A stretch of DNA of 64,000 nucleotides from Diplocarpon mali (GCA_024741835.1 JAENRP010000017.1:101344-165343), one strand, 5' to 3'; positions 46,741 through 59,327 are shown, counted from the first letter of the stretch. Translations and numbers: made by a program. Notes: generated from the sequence alone by a model not told the origin.

Positions 46741-49700
46741 ATGAGAGTCATTTTCGTCCGTCGATGGTGGGCTGAAAGCCTATCATCTGGGCCCCCCAAA
46801 AAGGCATAGGGACGTGTCCAGCTAGGGCCTCATCTGTATACAAATATAGTACCTTTAGTAAACAGTATCATCCTCTAATAGCGCGTTGGCTAAGGCCGCT
46901 CGACTTCGCCGGTCCCCTCTTAATAGGACAGTGCGCTAGAAGGAACCTAGAACTATCCGCTGATAGTACAGGTAAGTAGTGCAAAAGTATAAGAGAATGG
47001 CATACTTGCTGAAGGTCTTCGGCCATGTCGCCATCTTGGTACTGTCGCCAGCTGGCATAGGAGAGTATTTGTCTTTGTTACTTTTGTTGGGTAAGTGTAG
47101 GGAGGCTTGAAAGAAAGAGCGTAAGGGTTAGAGCAATGTTGGCAGAAGTTCCCTCGGCAGGGCACTACGCTAACCCTAGGGAGGTCTGGGAGGCCCCAAG
47201 TGTGGTGTTGCCTGCGAGGGCAGATTCTGGAGTAGAACTCCGTTAGGTTCACACACTCTACACAGTAGGGTGGGTTGCGTAAGCGGACGTCAAGGTAGGA
47301 GGCTTCCCCGGTTTGACGGCACTGACCATGGATGACGGATTACTAACCTCCCCTCTCGGACGAGCTCATACAGTGTCTTGGACGTGCGAGGGGCGTCATG
47401 TGGCTTCCGCCGGTTCCGTAGGTGCTCGTCCTCCAGCTCTCAGATTTCCATTCCCGATGATCATTTCCCGGGTCTCGTTCCTTTTATATTTACACGAGTC
47501 GTCCTGAGTGATGCCCCCGCGTCGAGCACCATTTCGGACTGAAGGTACTCGGGCGATTGCCAGCAGTGCGAAAGATGCACGCCTGCAGGTAACTAGCATG
47601 TGTTGTCCAGAGTGGATACACCACAGCCCACCCAAGGGCTGTGACAACGCCTGGAATCAGTACCCCTAAGTCAATCAAGAGTGTTGACATCCGTACGTCA
47701 AACCGTCCCGTAGGCTGCGAGTACAAGTCTCAAGTTCCTCGCTACAAATAGGTTCTGGTACGCCCGAGATCTCATGAATACTAGACTCATAATCTCAGCT
47801 CTCTGAAAAGGTTAGCACATGTTCCTTCATGCTCGGTCAAACTGATCATCAGAACAGGGGTGATTGTGAGGGAAACTCAAAACGGCGGGAACACGGGATG
47901 CTTATCATTTCAGCAGCCAGGTATGCATAGGTAAATGCACTCGCTTTTACTGTCACGAGCACCCGCACAATAGAAGGTTTTCCCCCCAATGCGAGCACAA
48001 GTCCGCAGCTTGCTCATATGACTTGTTGTTATTTACTCGCTTAGCGAACTCTGGCCTATGAGTGGTTGCCGGTCCAAATAAGTCAAATGGTCCAGGCCGT
48101 CTCAACCTGTCGAGTCTCTGCCTCCAAGCTCCACGAACACGAAGTGTTGACTTTGTCACGGGTCTCGTTTCCCCCCCTCCGCCCCCCCCTCAAGCTTGGG
48201 TCGAAAGTGGGCCCAAATGAGCGGGGGGGGGGGGGATTCACTACCCACTGTCCCGAGCAGCCCCTATTCTGGCAGCTCATGATTCTCCTTCACATAAGCA
48301 GCCGCAGCTCTCCCTTTCCCGGTCCAGGTCCTGTGTCGTATCACCTCCCATCCACCTCGACTGATAGAGGCTCACTTGGTGCTATGGTCACGAAGGAAGG
48401 CTACCTGCCATGGCTTACCGATTTCGTGCAGTCCTTGGGTGGGAAGTACATTCTCGTCATCGGTATTTTCAGGACCGGCTGAAGAGTGTGGTGGGGTACT
48501 GTAGCAAAGCCCGATGATTGCAGAATGTGTTTGCCGGAAAAGTCCTAGCAGGGGGATGTCAGGCGTAGAACGAAGCTAAACCTAGATTTCGTTACATCAT
48601 CTTTACGGATATTTCGCAGCGCGGCAGCGAAGATTGCCGCTCACTCGGTTCTCCTCCTGTGATTCAATCCAAGTTCGTACGGAATGAAAGACGCCGTCAC
48701 CATCGGCTCGATGACTCGAGCGCCGGAGCATCCCCCCGTACGCAGCAATTCGCAGGACGTCTGACTGCAAACAGAGTCAAAAGGGCTGGCTGGTATTGGC
48801 CAGCACGAAGATCCGAGATGGTGCCTCCTCCCATGCTGCAGATGCCATGACATCCTATCCACAAAAAGGAGTTCTCGGTCTTGAAGCTAGCTAGAGTTCG
48901 GATACTATTCGAGAGATAGCTGCAGCTACATCCATGCCATCACATTGATAATCTGCTTGCTGCTGCTCTCTCGATCGTCTACGGGCCTGCGATTGCGGGT
49001 AGTGATCGGAGACCAGGCCTCCACCGAAGGGGTCGCATCGGCTTCGGCCCGTCAGTTGTGAATACAATGCGGTCTCTTCGCCCCAGCTCTGGGCGCGACA
49101 TCCAGACCACCGCTCGAAGAAGGGCGCCTGACCAGCAACGGGGCCTGGCTGGTCTTGATATCTCTGTATACGCATGTGCGTGTGTGCGTACGTGGAGGTG
49201 TGCTGGGTGTCGTCCAAGCCCATAATTCGGTAAGATTGTCGAAAAGCCTTGTCATGGCTTGACCCTGCCAAATCCCAGGAGCACCTTACGTGCAGTTTAC
49301 CAAGGAAAACTCGTAAAACCGGCGATGTCCACTGGCTCGGCCAGGATAGGCCTGGATTTACTGGGAGTTCGGTGCGGGACGGAGAAGTTTAATGTGTGCC
49401 TGCTCTGGGCCTCCCCCAACAGCTGGCGGAATACCTGACCACTTCATCTTCTCTGCAGCAACATCACAGCAGCCGATATGCGATGCATCGTATGAAGTCC
49501 CAGGCAATCAGCCAGTAGCCGGCGCGTGTCCCTCCGTCAAACATGGAGCTCATGTCGATACCCTGGCCGACGGCGCATTGCCATCGCCGGCCAGGCTCGA
49601 TGCGACAAGCTGCGCCAACCTACCCACCCCGAAGAATCTCGCACGGAAGAACAAACCGTATGCTTCGTGACAGTGACATGATCCCTGCTGCGATTGCATG

Positions 49701-50310
49701 TCGCGCGGCGATGTCTTTTCGGCGCATTCTGGAGGACACAGCCCTCGATGACTGGCGTCGCCAACAACACTCATCGCCAGAACGCGAGCGACCAGGCCGA
49801 CCCGAGTCTTGGGTGATGAGGAACAGGACATACGGTCCGACTGCATAGGCCCCCGTCTTGGACTCTTTCCCACGGTTCTCTGGAGAGCTGGCGAGTTGCT
49901 TCATCTGCCCTCAGAAGCCGATCCAGGCATTGGCCGCTTGATACACAACCCCTCTTCAATCGTCAACCCTTCTCCCCGAGACCATCCTCAATTTCTTGCT
50001 TCAAGAAGTCTCGCTGCGACCTCTGGCAGCTGGTACCTTGCGATTCGGGGAACTGGACTATGCATTTCTGCCCGGACTCGCAAGAGCTGTATCTGCCGCC
50101 TTGCCTGAGCTGCTGCAAAGAGCCGGACAATGGTTCGCTCCTGGTTTTCCGCTGCGGAACACACTTGACTCTCCAGTACGTATATCTCTCGCGGCTCTTC
50201 CACACCCACAACACTACCGGGTGCTAAGTCGGGATGGCCGTCAGCCAACAGTTGCAACTATACCTCTCGTATCGATATTGCCCAGGCTGTTGTTGACTGC
50301 AGCGTTGTCA
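45060..50310. other. 5.2-kb gene-poor block
   Basis: No family-like exon was recognised. The block contains a (CTG)10 microsatellite at 46711-46740 and a C-run/G-run pair near 48170-48235 that could form a hairpin. Overlapping frames at 49392-50108 have no motif. 5' exons of the zinc-finger gene could lie in the last kilobase. Confidence 0.45.
46711..46740 (+). repeat. (CTG)10 microsatellite
   Basis: Ten perfect CTG triplets, followed by ATG. If read in one frame it gives a leucine run, but no gene is evident around it. Confidence 0.95.
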
Positions 50311-51095
50311 ATGGCTGTACGTTGCTCGAGAACCATCCTCATGTACTGCTTCGTTTAACCGCAACCGCAGTCCCCCTCATCACGGCGGTTCCCCTGCTCG
50401 TTCCCTGGGTGCGCGTCGACCTTTAGCCGGCAAGGAGACGCAAACAGACACGAGAATGATACTCACCGGTCCGAGAAACTTACCTGCCACTACCGCGGGT
50501 GTAACTTCAAGGGGACGCTGCGTCCTGGTGTCCTGAAGAAACATTGGGCCAGAATACATCAAGACTTTGACTCTCTTCGTAAGCGAACACCACACCGTTG
50601 CATGTTGTTGCTTGACCCTTCTGACGTCGAGCAGCCGTGACGGTCACTCGCCGCAAGGCCAAACGCTCCATACCATCCCCATCACCACGGCACCCCCCTC
50701 ACGGAACGCCATCCACGTTCCACAGCTCCAACGAGCTCTCCTCGCCACCTCTATCTCTGCCTCCACCTCCGCCTCCAGCTGAACATCCGGATCCTCCTCC
50801 CCAGTCGCAGTTCGTGGAAAGCCTCTGGAATGATGCGGAGTTTCTGATGACATTGTACACAATCATAAAGGAAGTGGAGAGGTCCGATACCAGTGACAGT
50901 CGCTCCATACCTCCGGAAGCGTTCCTAGATTCACGTCATACCAGCACCGGTCAGTTCTCGGCCACAGGTGCTGTCGAGTCCTGGGAGCCAACTGAAGTGT
51001 CGAGCGCCGGAAGCTCATGGGTGCCCTCTGTCGCTTTGAAGTCTCGATATCAAGCCGTGGGGAGGCATGAAAAGGAGCGCCCAGTGGTCGACTGA
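50311..51095 (+). CDS. C2H2 zinc-finger protein, split over three exons
   Basis: Two zinc fingers are encoded at 50371-50578. Finger 1 is C-x4-C-x12-H-x4-H (CSFPGCASTF..ANRHENDTH). Finger 2 is CHYRGCNFKG..KKHWARIH, with 13 residues between Cys and His. A 56-bp intron at 50579-50634 (GTAAGC..GAGCAG) joins FDSL in phase to PVTVTRRKAKR. The third exon is Pro/Ser-rich and contains QFVESLWNDAEFLMTLYTIIKE before the stop at 51095. For the start, an intron 50317-50370 (GTACGT..CCGCAG) would leave a six-base first exon coding Met-Ala, giving 224 residues with the total divisible by three. Other 5' exons are possible. Fungal proteins of this shape are presumed DNA-binding; targets are unknown. The surrounding DNA is relic-rich, so the gene itself may be decaying. 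Confidence 0.6.
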
Positions 51096-53434
51096 ATCAG
51101 CGCCGGACTGTCGAGACAAGGAGCGAGCCTCGATGGGTAGAGGATTCCACAATCTTGCCGCGGGTAGAGTCTCCCCTTCGTCTTGTCTTGTCTTGGGGGC
51201 ATGATCCAAATGCTCTTCCGGTCGTGCTGGAGTGCGCAGAGCTCGTACTCGTCTCGACCCCGACCGGCAAGATTGTGCACTAGTCATGCCAGTTCGCTCG
51301 GTTTACAGATGCGATCCCTGCCCGGCTATCTGGGGATACTGAAGACAATGTCGAGTCTTGGGACCGCAATATCAGCAGTCAAGAGCGTGACGTTGGATCT
51401 GGACTTGCTTCTTCTCTGGCTCTGACTGGAGGCCAATATCTCTCTTCGGCCTCTGTAGCTTCGTTGTGGCTCTTTGCTCTAGACCGAGACAGGAATGAAA
51501 TCACACCTCTTCAAATCGGTCGTGGAGCGAGTTTGTTTTGATGTCCGGAGACAGGGACTAGGGCCGACGGCTGCATAACCGCCGAAGCAGTACCATCTCT
51601 ACTCTGGACTACCACGCTCTCTTGATCAACTCTCAGAATGTTTCAATCCGCCCTGATCTCCACCCGACTGGCTTCTCTTGTTCTCGATCCTCGGCCATGT
51701 GCTTTGGCGTCGCTGATTCTGTCTTGTGAAGCTCTCTGGGCAATTCGCCTGATCTTGTTGTCTGCATACAGAGATCGTCACATTCATAGCTGATTCGCAT
51801 GTTTTATTCTATGTGCCTAACACTAGCGTCACCACCAGAGGAGTCGGTTTTTTGAACAATCACGTATGCTAAAGAAATTCAGTCCCATAGCAGGTCTCGA
51901 GGACTCCTGAGAAGCTCGTGAAAATATATTGGAACATCTGTAGATACAATTCGTCGGATTTGAGTCCCGGCTTGGAGTTTGATTTGTCTTGATTCAAATT
52001 AAGAAAATCTCACTCGAATCAAACTCAAATTCGGCTCCGCAACTCAAACTCCGCACAGATGTTCCAGTACTGGAAATTCCGAGACCCTGGTTTGTGGAAA
52101 CTTTAGACATTTGCAGGAGTCAGGACCAAGGCGAGCATGACTCAGGCACTGGTAATTAACTGGCATGCTCATGCTTCTTTGGGGCGACGAGCCGCGGAGT
52201 TGAAGCAGATTCTAAATTTATATTGCTTCTCTGGATTGAGAGACCGACGACACAGGAGTAGGGGCTGCGGCTAGATCTTGATCTCGACGAAAGTCACGTG
52301 GATGCGCATGGTGTTTAATTACTGCGATGCATATCTCGACACTGTACCGCGCGAATTTCCCGCTCTCTGGGCAGTTTCCGCGGAGGAGATCTTGGTCACC
52401 GGCTTTGACTACCGCTGACTTGAATTCTGCGGAAGACTTTCACTGTCACGTGTGTAAACCTGTCACGTGTAGACAGATGCTTGAGGTGCTTGACAGGCGA
52501 TTGCTCGTACAAAGACTCCAGTCATGAGCAGAGCCCCGGCTCTTGTTGCGATACAACACGGCTATAGCTAGTTACCCTGCGCGTGGTTGTCAGACTGCCA
52601 GCCATACTCAAATGGAGTCAACTTGGGACGTTTATCTTCGCATCTGTTCAAGGGTCTCCTGCGCTTTGGTGAAGAGCCACGACCGATTCTTACGCAGACC
52701 CGCGTCTTTTTTCGAGCCATGGCCGATCGTCTCGTCCCGTACAACATGCAAGTGTTCAACCCAATGTGCTCCAGACCTCGTCACTGGCCTACCTATCAAA
52801 TCATGCTTCTCGAGAACCGTACATGCTTAAAGTTTCCAGCAACATTATTGGAAAACCTACCGCATGGCTCGTATGAGTTCATATCATTCGTCTCCATGCT
52901 GGATATCTCTCGTTGGCTTGCTGCCTGGCTCCAAGCCAGTGATGCACGTCTTGATGCTTGCTATTACCGCTCTTCAAAACGGCTGGGGAAAGAAAGAGAC
53001 GAGAAGATTCAAGACGAGGTGCTCGCTGATGCTCGCCCGCCTCATCACTCCAAATAGCCGATCTTAGGCATCGAGACTTGGTGGTGGTCAGAGATACACG
53101 TCAATGAATAGAAAACTATTATTCGTACTCGGTTGTCAATGCGAATTCGTGCTGTAGTCTCTCGTGCAGACCTGACCGACAGGATGATGCTCGTTGGATC
53201 CGTCAGGATTACAGACATCAAGGTGGAAGCCTCAGTCGCTATAAGTCTAGCAGTTTGATTATGACCGTGAAAAATCAGGCAAGGCTCTTGTCTTGCGACG
53301 GCCGGTAAGTGAAATTCCTTTCCCAACGTAGTGGCTTGAGAAAGAGTGTATCGTTGCCCAGTCCAAGGCTTCGAAGCCGGGATAGACCTACAATGATACT
53401 CGGTTCCAAAAATCTCTCGACGCTTAGTATGGCT
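51096..53434. other. intergenic with coding-like relic and inverted repeat
   Basis: A frame without ATG at 51284-51541 translates to protein-like sequence (see findings). An inverted repeat spans 51930-52066. Another frame at 52587-53057 has no recognisable motif. No intact gene is seen. Confidence 0.5.
51930..52066. repeat. 137-bp imperfect inverted repeat (MITE-like hairpin)
   Basis: The ends are a perfect 12-base inverted pair: TGGAACATCTGT at 51930-51941 and ACAGATGTTCCA at 52055-52066. The arms inside remain partly complementary (CGGATTTGAGT.. and GGAGTTTGATT on the left against AATCAAACTC.. and CTCAAACTCCG on the right). The loop is around 51995-52010. Confidence 0.7.
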
Positions 53435-54255
53435 TCAGGAGAAACCCGGGTTAGGCCATGTCCCGGAGGTCTTTGTCAAAAGCCCAGCCCGAGTCTCCTT
53501 CCCCCTCTCCTGTCAGCCCAGGATGCTTCAAGGCTTCCCCAGCACTCGGTCGCTCGTCAACATCTGCGGTTAGAAGACTTTCAATGAATCTGATACATTG
53601 TGGATCAATGTGTCCCTCTTCCTTTCCTAGCTCTTATCGAATCGTGCCCACACTCATCCATGTCTGTACAATCCACGAGCGGGCGTGGACGAAACTGGTT
53701 TGCGAATGACTTTGCCAACGCAAATTCATCGACGATCTCTACCTTTGCAGGCGCAGGCTCAGGCTCAGGAATCGGACCCACAAGCCTCACTTCGCAAGAC
53801 ACCAGTCACTGACACAGTCTTCCACGATTCCATCCGCGGGATGAAATAGTGTTCGACCTGCGAGCCAACGAGCCAACTGATACAGACATCAGCAGGAAAC
53901 TCACAGAAGTCCCGCAACGGTCTCGCCGTCACCCCAACACTCCATACATCGGTTTTGGGCGTGATTGGGATGTCGATCCAGACTTCCGGGGCTCGTATCG
54001 CCACACCCTGTACGGACCCAATGATCAGCTTCGTACCAACTATGATTTCGCCGCGGAAACGGAGTCCTCACCTGAAATCTACGACTGGACCTGCAGCCGT
54101 CACTAGCATTGTCGTCAATACCATCGTCTCATTCTCCAGCACGCATCCGAGGCTCACAGTCTCCTAGGTGCCCCAGCTTTACGACCGGTACTAGGCCATA
54201 GACATTGGAAAGAAGCACATGGTTTGGATTCACAGCCGTTTCAATACCGCCTCAT
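53435..54255 (-). pseudogene. broken protein-kinase C-lobe
   Basis: Read on the minus strand, kinase subdomains appear in correct order but in different frames. NPNHVLLSN (catalytic loop, about 54205-54231) comes with the preceding H-x-D replaced by ETAV. KLGHLGD, in place of DFG, is at 54159-54180, followed by a stop. RAPEV is at 53981-53995 and DVWSVG at 53934-53951. FIESLLTADVDERPSAGEALKHP (subdomain XI) reads from about 53520 to 53590, ending at a stop at 53435-53437. The lost HxD and DFG residues and at least two frame changes mean it cannot make an active kinase as written. Undetected introns could explain some frame changes but not the in-frame stop and lost catalytic residues. No N-lobe was found upstream. 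The nearest known architecture is a fungal Ser/Thr (SRPK-like) kinase. Confidence 0.6.
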
Positions 54256-56206
54256 CTGCTATGATAGATAGAGCCCCGGGTCAGGATCGGGTCACCGTGC
54301 GAGGCAGCTTTGAGCCCGGAAGGCCTGCGATGGCAGCCGCCAGAAATCGGTATCCATCTATGCGAACTCCATGCATCGCGGTCGCGGCGGTGTCGCGCGT
54401 TGATCATGCCCAATAGTGTCGATCATAGACCGAATAAATTAGGACTGGCGGTGCTCTTGAACGGGTAGTTGTGAAGCTCGCGCCTCTACTGCGCTTTGCT
54501 TACATCCGCGGGAAGTGCTTGATTGCTGCGCTTCAATTCCATCAGCTTTAGTCGTCTGGGATGCTGGGGTAACCCCTGCCTACAAGCTCGATAGTCGCGA
54601 TATGTGATTCTGCTCGAATGGACCTGTTTGAGCAAAGTAAACAGTTGGATCTCTGACTTTTCCGACAGAAAAAGAGCCCTTCTCGAAGCTGACCAGCCAG
54701 CCCTCACCAGAAGCTCTGGAAGATGTCATTCTGTGATCATAAAACCGCACCTGCATTGCTAGAACCCTACTACGTGAGTACTACGAAAGAGGTCGAACCG
54801 CTCGACGGAAAACCAGGCTCACCCCGTCTTGGGCGGCGTCCATTCCTACAATCCGAGTCCCTTTATCAACACCGGCTCTCCTTCGCACCTCGCGAGAGTA
54901 CCTGGCAATCTGTCGCGCATCCAAAGCGCCGTGGCTACGAGACCCCGAAACCGAAACGCCCTGTTCTAAGCCGCCCACTCACACAAAGCCGCAAGCGCTA
55001 CGCGATACACGTATCTTACCGAGTCACTGAGCGCGACGCCGTGTTTGGGAATGCCACGAATTCCCTGGGGTGTTTTCTCGCTGAGAGAGGGAAAGCCAAT
55101 AAGCTCAAGCGTGGAATGTCGGTGCTCTGGAATCAGTCAAACCAGGCAGATCTCCAGCCTCCTCCCACTTCTCAACAGATGCCGCTTGAGTAAGCGAAGC
55201 CCCTATTCCCAACTACCTACCAAAACAATACACGCAACTACAACGCCCAATACTGTTGAGACATTTACTATGTGATGCGATCCACTCCACGTAGTCCAGA
55301 ATACTCGACATCCTGTACTTAACCCAACTCATCATTGTTTTTTCCATCACGCCACCATCGAGATTTGAACACGAATCTGGGTACTCCCAAGTCAGATTGC
55401 GAGAAATGCAAAAGCGGCGTTGATTAGTCTACGTGCAGTAGGTCCAACTTTCTGTTGTGCCTGCGTAATCTTGACCCCGTGTGTCCTGGGAAAGCAAATT
55501 CGCAGGATGGATCCCCACCGGAGGTCTGCATTTCGTCAGCGCATACGTTGGCATCTATGCTAGTCGCGATAGAGCCAACAACTCTTCCTCGGCACTGTAA
55601 GCCTAGCATAGCGACTTAGATGATCAGTGTCTTCATGCTCGCACATAAAACATCCATTCATACCAGCATGTGTCCGTAAAAGGCCCGTAGTGCCAGATCC
55701 ATAGATGTTTGCTATACACCGAGTATCCTGCCTCGTAAGACGGCATCATATCCTTCTCTCACCTGTTAGCCCTTAGCTCAGTCAAAACCGACGCATCGTA
55801 CCTAGGCCGGTTTGGATCCCCAGATTACACTAGACCATGTTTCCACGCTCTAAGAGCATCATCAACTTTCCAGCAGATGCCGGCTTCGAAAGAGATTTTC
55901 CATAAACGATATACGCCGGACGCGAGGAACTAATGCACAGTATCAAGCACGCTCATACCATCACCAAAAGGCATAGTTTCTTATCATTTTGCCAAGTATC
56001 AACTAACGACGCGAGGACATGTACAAGCAGTCAGCTCCTTTCGAGATCCGTGCTATGAAGGGGCAGAGACAGACACACAAGGCTTCTCCTCCTCAAAGTC
56101 TCGAGTTGGAACAAAACCCATGCTGGTCCGCGGGAAACCTGCACGGCGCGCACCACAACCTAAGCCGAATCCGCACATCCTGTTGCAGAAACAGATCGAT
56201 CCCCTC
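54256..56206. other. intergenic, nothing intact
   Basis: Any kinase N-lobe remnant would be expected at 54256-55200 on the minus strand, but I could not recognise one. A 156-codon plus-strand frame at 54723-55193 has no motif. The rest is featureless up to the RING gene. Confidence 0.45.
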
Positions 56207-59200
56207 TCATTTCCACCTCGCACTCTCTCGCTCAGCCTCCAACCTCGCAATCCTAGCCTCTTCATCTTCACCGCCCCCCCCCCGACGATTCTTTCGTCCC
56301 TTCTTGCTACCGCGCCCTCTATTCTCAACCCCCTCGTCGCCCTCATCTCTACTTCGCTTCTGCGCAAAGCCTCCCGCCAAGCCAGCAATACGCTGTGCTT
56401 CCTTCAACAAGCGCTCGCGATTCCGCGCTTCGCGCTCGAGTTCGTGTGGGTCTTTTTTGGGAGGGGCTGTGGGCTGGGCCTTGGATTTGGCAGCCTGGGA
56501 TGAGAATTTGATCTTGCTGGAGTTCCGGCGAGAAGACTCTTGGCGCGAAGAATTGTGGCGATGCCGTCTGCTGCGATGCCTCTCCTTATGCCTCTCCTTC
56601 TCGGGATCCCGATCCCGCGAGGAAGGAACGGCGGGAATACGGTCTTGACGAGGTCCCGTGGGGATGTTCTTTTGCACCTCGTCGATGATGCTCTTGCGGC
56701 GAGAACTGGTGCCTTTTATCTCGATGCCGTTATTGCCCGTCGAGGGTCGAGAAGAGGAGTCTTGTTCGGTTGGGGTCTTGAGAGCTTCGATGTCTGATTT
56801 AGATGGTGGTTCTTCGGATTGGTGGCGGCTGTGACGGTGGTGTCTGTGCTCTCGCTCTCGCTCACGGTCCCGGTCTCTATCCCTAGATCGATCCCTTCTC
56901 TCCTCGTGACGGGAGCGGTGAGACGAACGATGCTTGTGCGAGGATGACGATTTGTGATCTCGTTCGCTCTCCCGATCGTGATTTCTATCTTTTTCTCGAC
57001 GGCTTCGGTGACTGGGACGTTTCGAGTCAGGGCTTACTGATCCTGACCGGTCCTCTTTCACCACTTCACCTTTGCCGTCTTCGGATTTATCTCCAGAGAT
57101 GTGGTCGGCGTCAGCCTCCTCTTCTTCTCTGCGCCGTCGGCGTTCTCTCCTCCGCTCACGGCGTCTCTCTGATTCCTTCTCATCCTCACTGATTGACGTT
57201 GATCGGTGTCGACGTCTCCTGCTTTCTCGGTCCCTGCTTAGAGATCTCTTCCTGTCGCCCCGGTCGTTTGACTTTGATCGCTCCCTAGTTCTCTCTGGAG
57301 AGGCTGATCTAGTACGCTCCCGCTCTCTGCCTCCGTTTTCGGATATGCCTGGAGCAATGCTGGCGCTGACACTGCCACTCGGCCTCGAGCTTGTTCGACC
57401 AGCAATTGATAATCCCTGAGCACGCAATCCAGAGAGGCCTGTATTTGGCAGTCCCTGTCGCATAGCTTTGGGGCCTGTGGGAGCATTGACAGGAACATCG
57501 ACAGGCTTCACGACAGGAGGTTGCATCGAAACGAAAGCCCCGCCAGATCCTCCATACAAGTTCCCATGATGATAACCGCCTCCATATGCATTTACGTTGT
57601 ATGCAACATCCGCCCCGGCGTAGGCATAAGAGCTTATGTCGTCTAGTGTCTGGATAGGCATTGGTCCGGGCCTGAGGGGGACTTCCGATTCCTCCACTGG
57701 GACCGGCTCTTCCTGTACTTCAACCTTGGCACCATCAGCTATAGTTTCATTTCCTTGGTTCGTCTTGTCGTCCTCGATGGGCTTAGTAGCAGGTTCTGCG
57801 GTCTCTGAAGTTGGGCGTATTTCTCTGCCGTATTCATCCACGTTCCCAGCTTCAATTTTTGGCCCGGCTGGAGTTGATTTTGTTTCACTAACAGGTCCGT
57901 TCGGCTTTTGGCCTGGGCCAGAGTTCTGTGGTATCTGTTGTGAGGAGGCATCATTCGATCCATCTCCGTAGCCACCACCGCGACTTTGATATCCACCGCG
58001 GCCTCTGCCTCGATCCCGAAAAGTTCCAAAATCGTTCTGGTAGTTATTGAACTGGTTGGGGCCACCGTAATTACCTTGGTTAAATCCTGCGGCAGAGGCG
58101 TATCCAGAGTTGTTAGCTCCAAAATCACCGTGACCCATGCTGGCAGCATTTTGATTGTTGAAATTACCATTCCACTGTTGTCCGTTCCAACCATTATTGA
58201 AAAATTGGCCAGCACCTCCCTCGAATCCCATCGCCATTCCACTTCCATTCAACCCTGCTCCAAATCCCCCATTCATGAACATATTCTGCATAGACATCGG
58301 ATCCATACCCATGCCTGGCATGCCTGGCATGCCTATTTGATAATTAGCATTCTTCTGACCCGGAGGTATGAACGAACTTACCCATCATTGGAAAGCTACC
58401 AAATCCGCCAGGTGCGCCCATGCCGTTTTGCATAGCCATCATCATTTGCATCTGGTTGAAATCACCTCCGAAGCCGATGGCGGGGAAACCCCCGGCTGAA
58501 GACGGGTCAAAGCCAAAGCCAGTGTCAAATCCGGAGGCCTGAGGGGCATGGGTGTTGTCCGGTTCTTTTTTCTCCTGCCCGTTCTCTTCTGTCTGCCGTT
58601 CCGCCTTGTTAGCTTCAGTATCCGCGGTAGCTTCCTGGCCGGGCACAATCTCCTGGGTAAATTTTAGCGATTGTCCAGGTTATGTCTAAACACCAGACTC
58701 ACTTCAATCGAGGGCTGAGGAATATCGTGCTGCTCCCCTGGCTGTTCAGAATCTTCAATGGCTGAAGTTCCCTGATCTGTATGACTTTCAGGGGCCTCAT
58801 TTACAACTTGCTCTCCGCCCTCAGCGTCTTTGCTTGCTGATGCCGCATCCTCCCCTAAATGTTCGGATGTTTCTACAGCAGGCGTAGGGGCCGCATCAGG
58901 CGTCGAGTTCTTCTCTTCCTTCAAGCGCAAAGCCTCACGCTTCTTCTCTTCGGTTCGTAGAAAGACCCTGATCGTGGTGCGCAAGGACTTGTGAGGCTTG
59001 CAGTCTGCAGCAGCGACAGGGGTATGTTCGCATACAGGGCAGGAGGAGGGTAGAGTCGAGTGGCCTATATAAGAATACCTTTAGAGCATGCAAGGTGGAA
59101 TATGGAGTGCCGTCGATACTCACAAGTTTCGCAAATCGCTTGGTCGCAGCATGGAAGGCGAAACGCATTTACTGCCAACTTGCTGCAGATGGCGCATCGA

Positions 59201-59327
59201 AGCTTGATAGGAATCTCGTCCTGAGAAAGAGAACTGCATGTCTCTTAGCAGAGACTAGGACAAACTGCCTCGGGATTACTGACTTGATAAGCTCTGTCTG
59301 AGCTGGTGTATGTGCTGAAGCTGCCAT
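56207..59327 (-). CDS. RBBP6/Mpe1-type RING protein with RS-rich tail
   Basis: A predicted E3-like protein of 967 residues in five exons: 59280-59327, 59124-59220, 58703-59064, 58382-58652 and 56207-58332. The four introns are 59, 59, 50 and 49 bp, and the summed exons divide by three. The N-terminal C4C4 RING uses Cys25, 28, 40, 41, 46, 49, 57 and 60 (CAIC, PCCDQAICETC, CPVC), the arrangement of RBBP6/Mpe1 and CNOT4. HKSLRTTIRVFLRTEEKKRE follows. The middle is Glu/Ser-rich, then Gly/Met/Asn-rich (MPGMPGMGMD, FGGDFNQMQMMMAMQ). The last 350 residues are dominated by SR/RE/RH dipeptides, with KRSRDEGDEG and a Lys/Arg patch (GSKKGRKNRRGG). Such tails mark nuclear mRNA-processing proteins. The DWNN domain and zinc knuckle of RBBP6 are absent. 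A role in 3' end processing or splicing-linked ubiquitylation is inference. Confidence 0.85.

Noticed and set aside
48170..48235. C-run and G-run that could pair as a hairpin terminator
   Set aside because: No gene ends nearby, and homopolymer runs of this kind occur elsewhere in the window.
52587..53057. 156-codon plus-strand frame that looks moderately protein-like
   Set aside because: No motif or splice partner was found, it begins without an ATG, and neighbouring frames on the other strand are comparable.
54723..55193. 156-codon plus-strand frame starting with ATG
   Set aside because: Composition looks random and no family was recognised; it lies in the relic-rich stretch near the kinase remnant.
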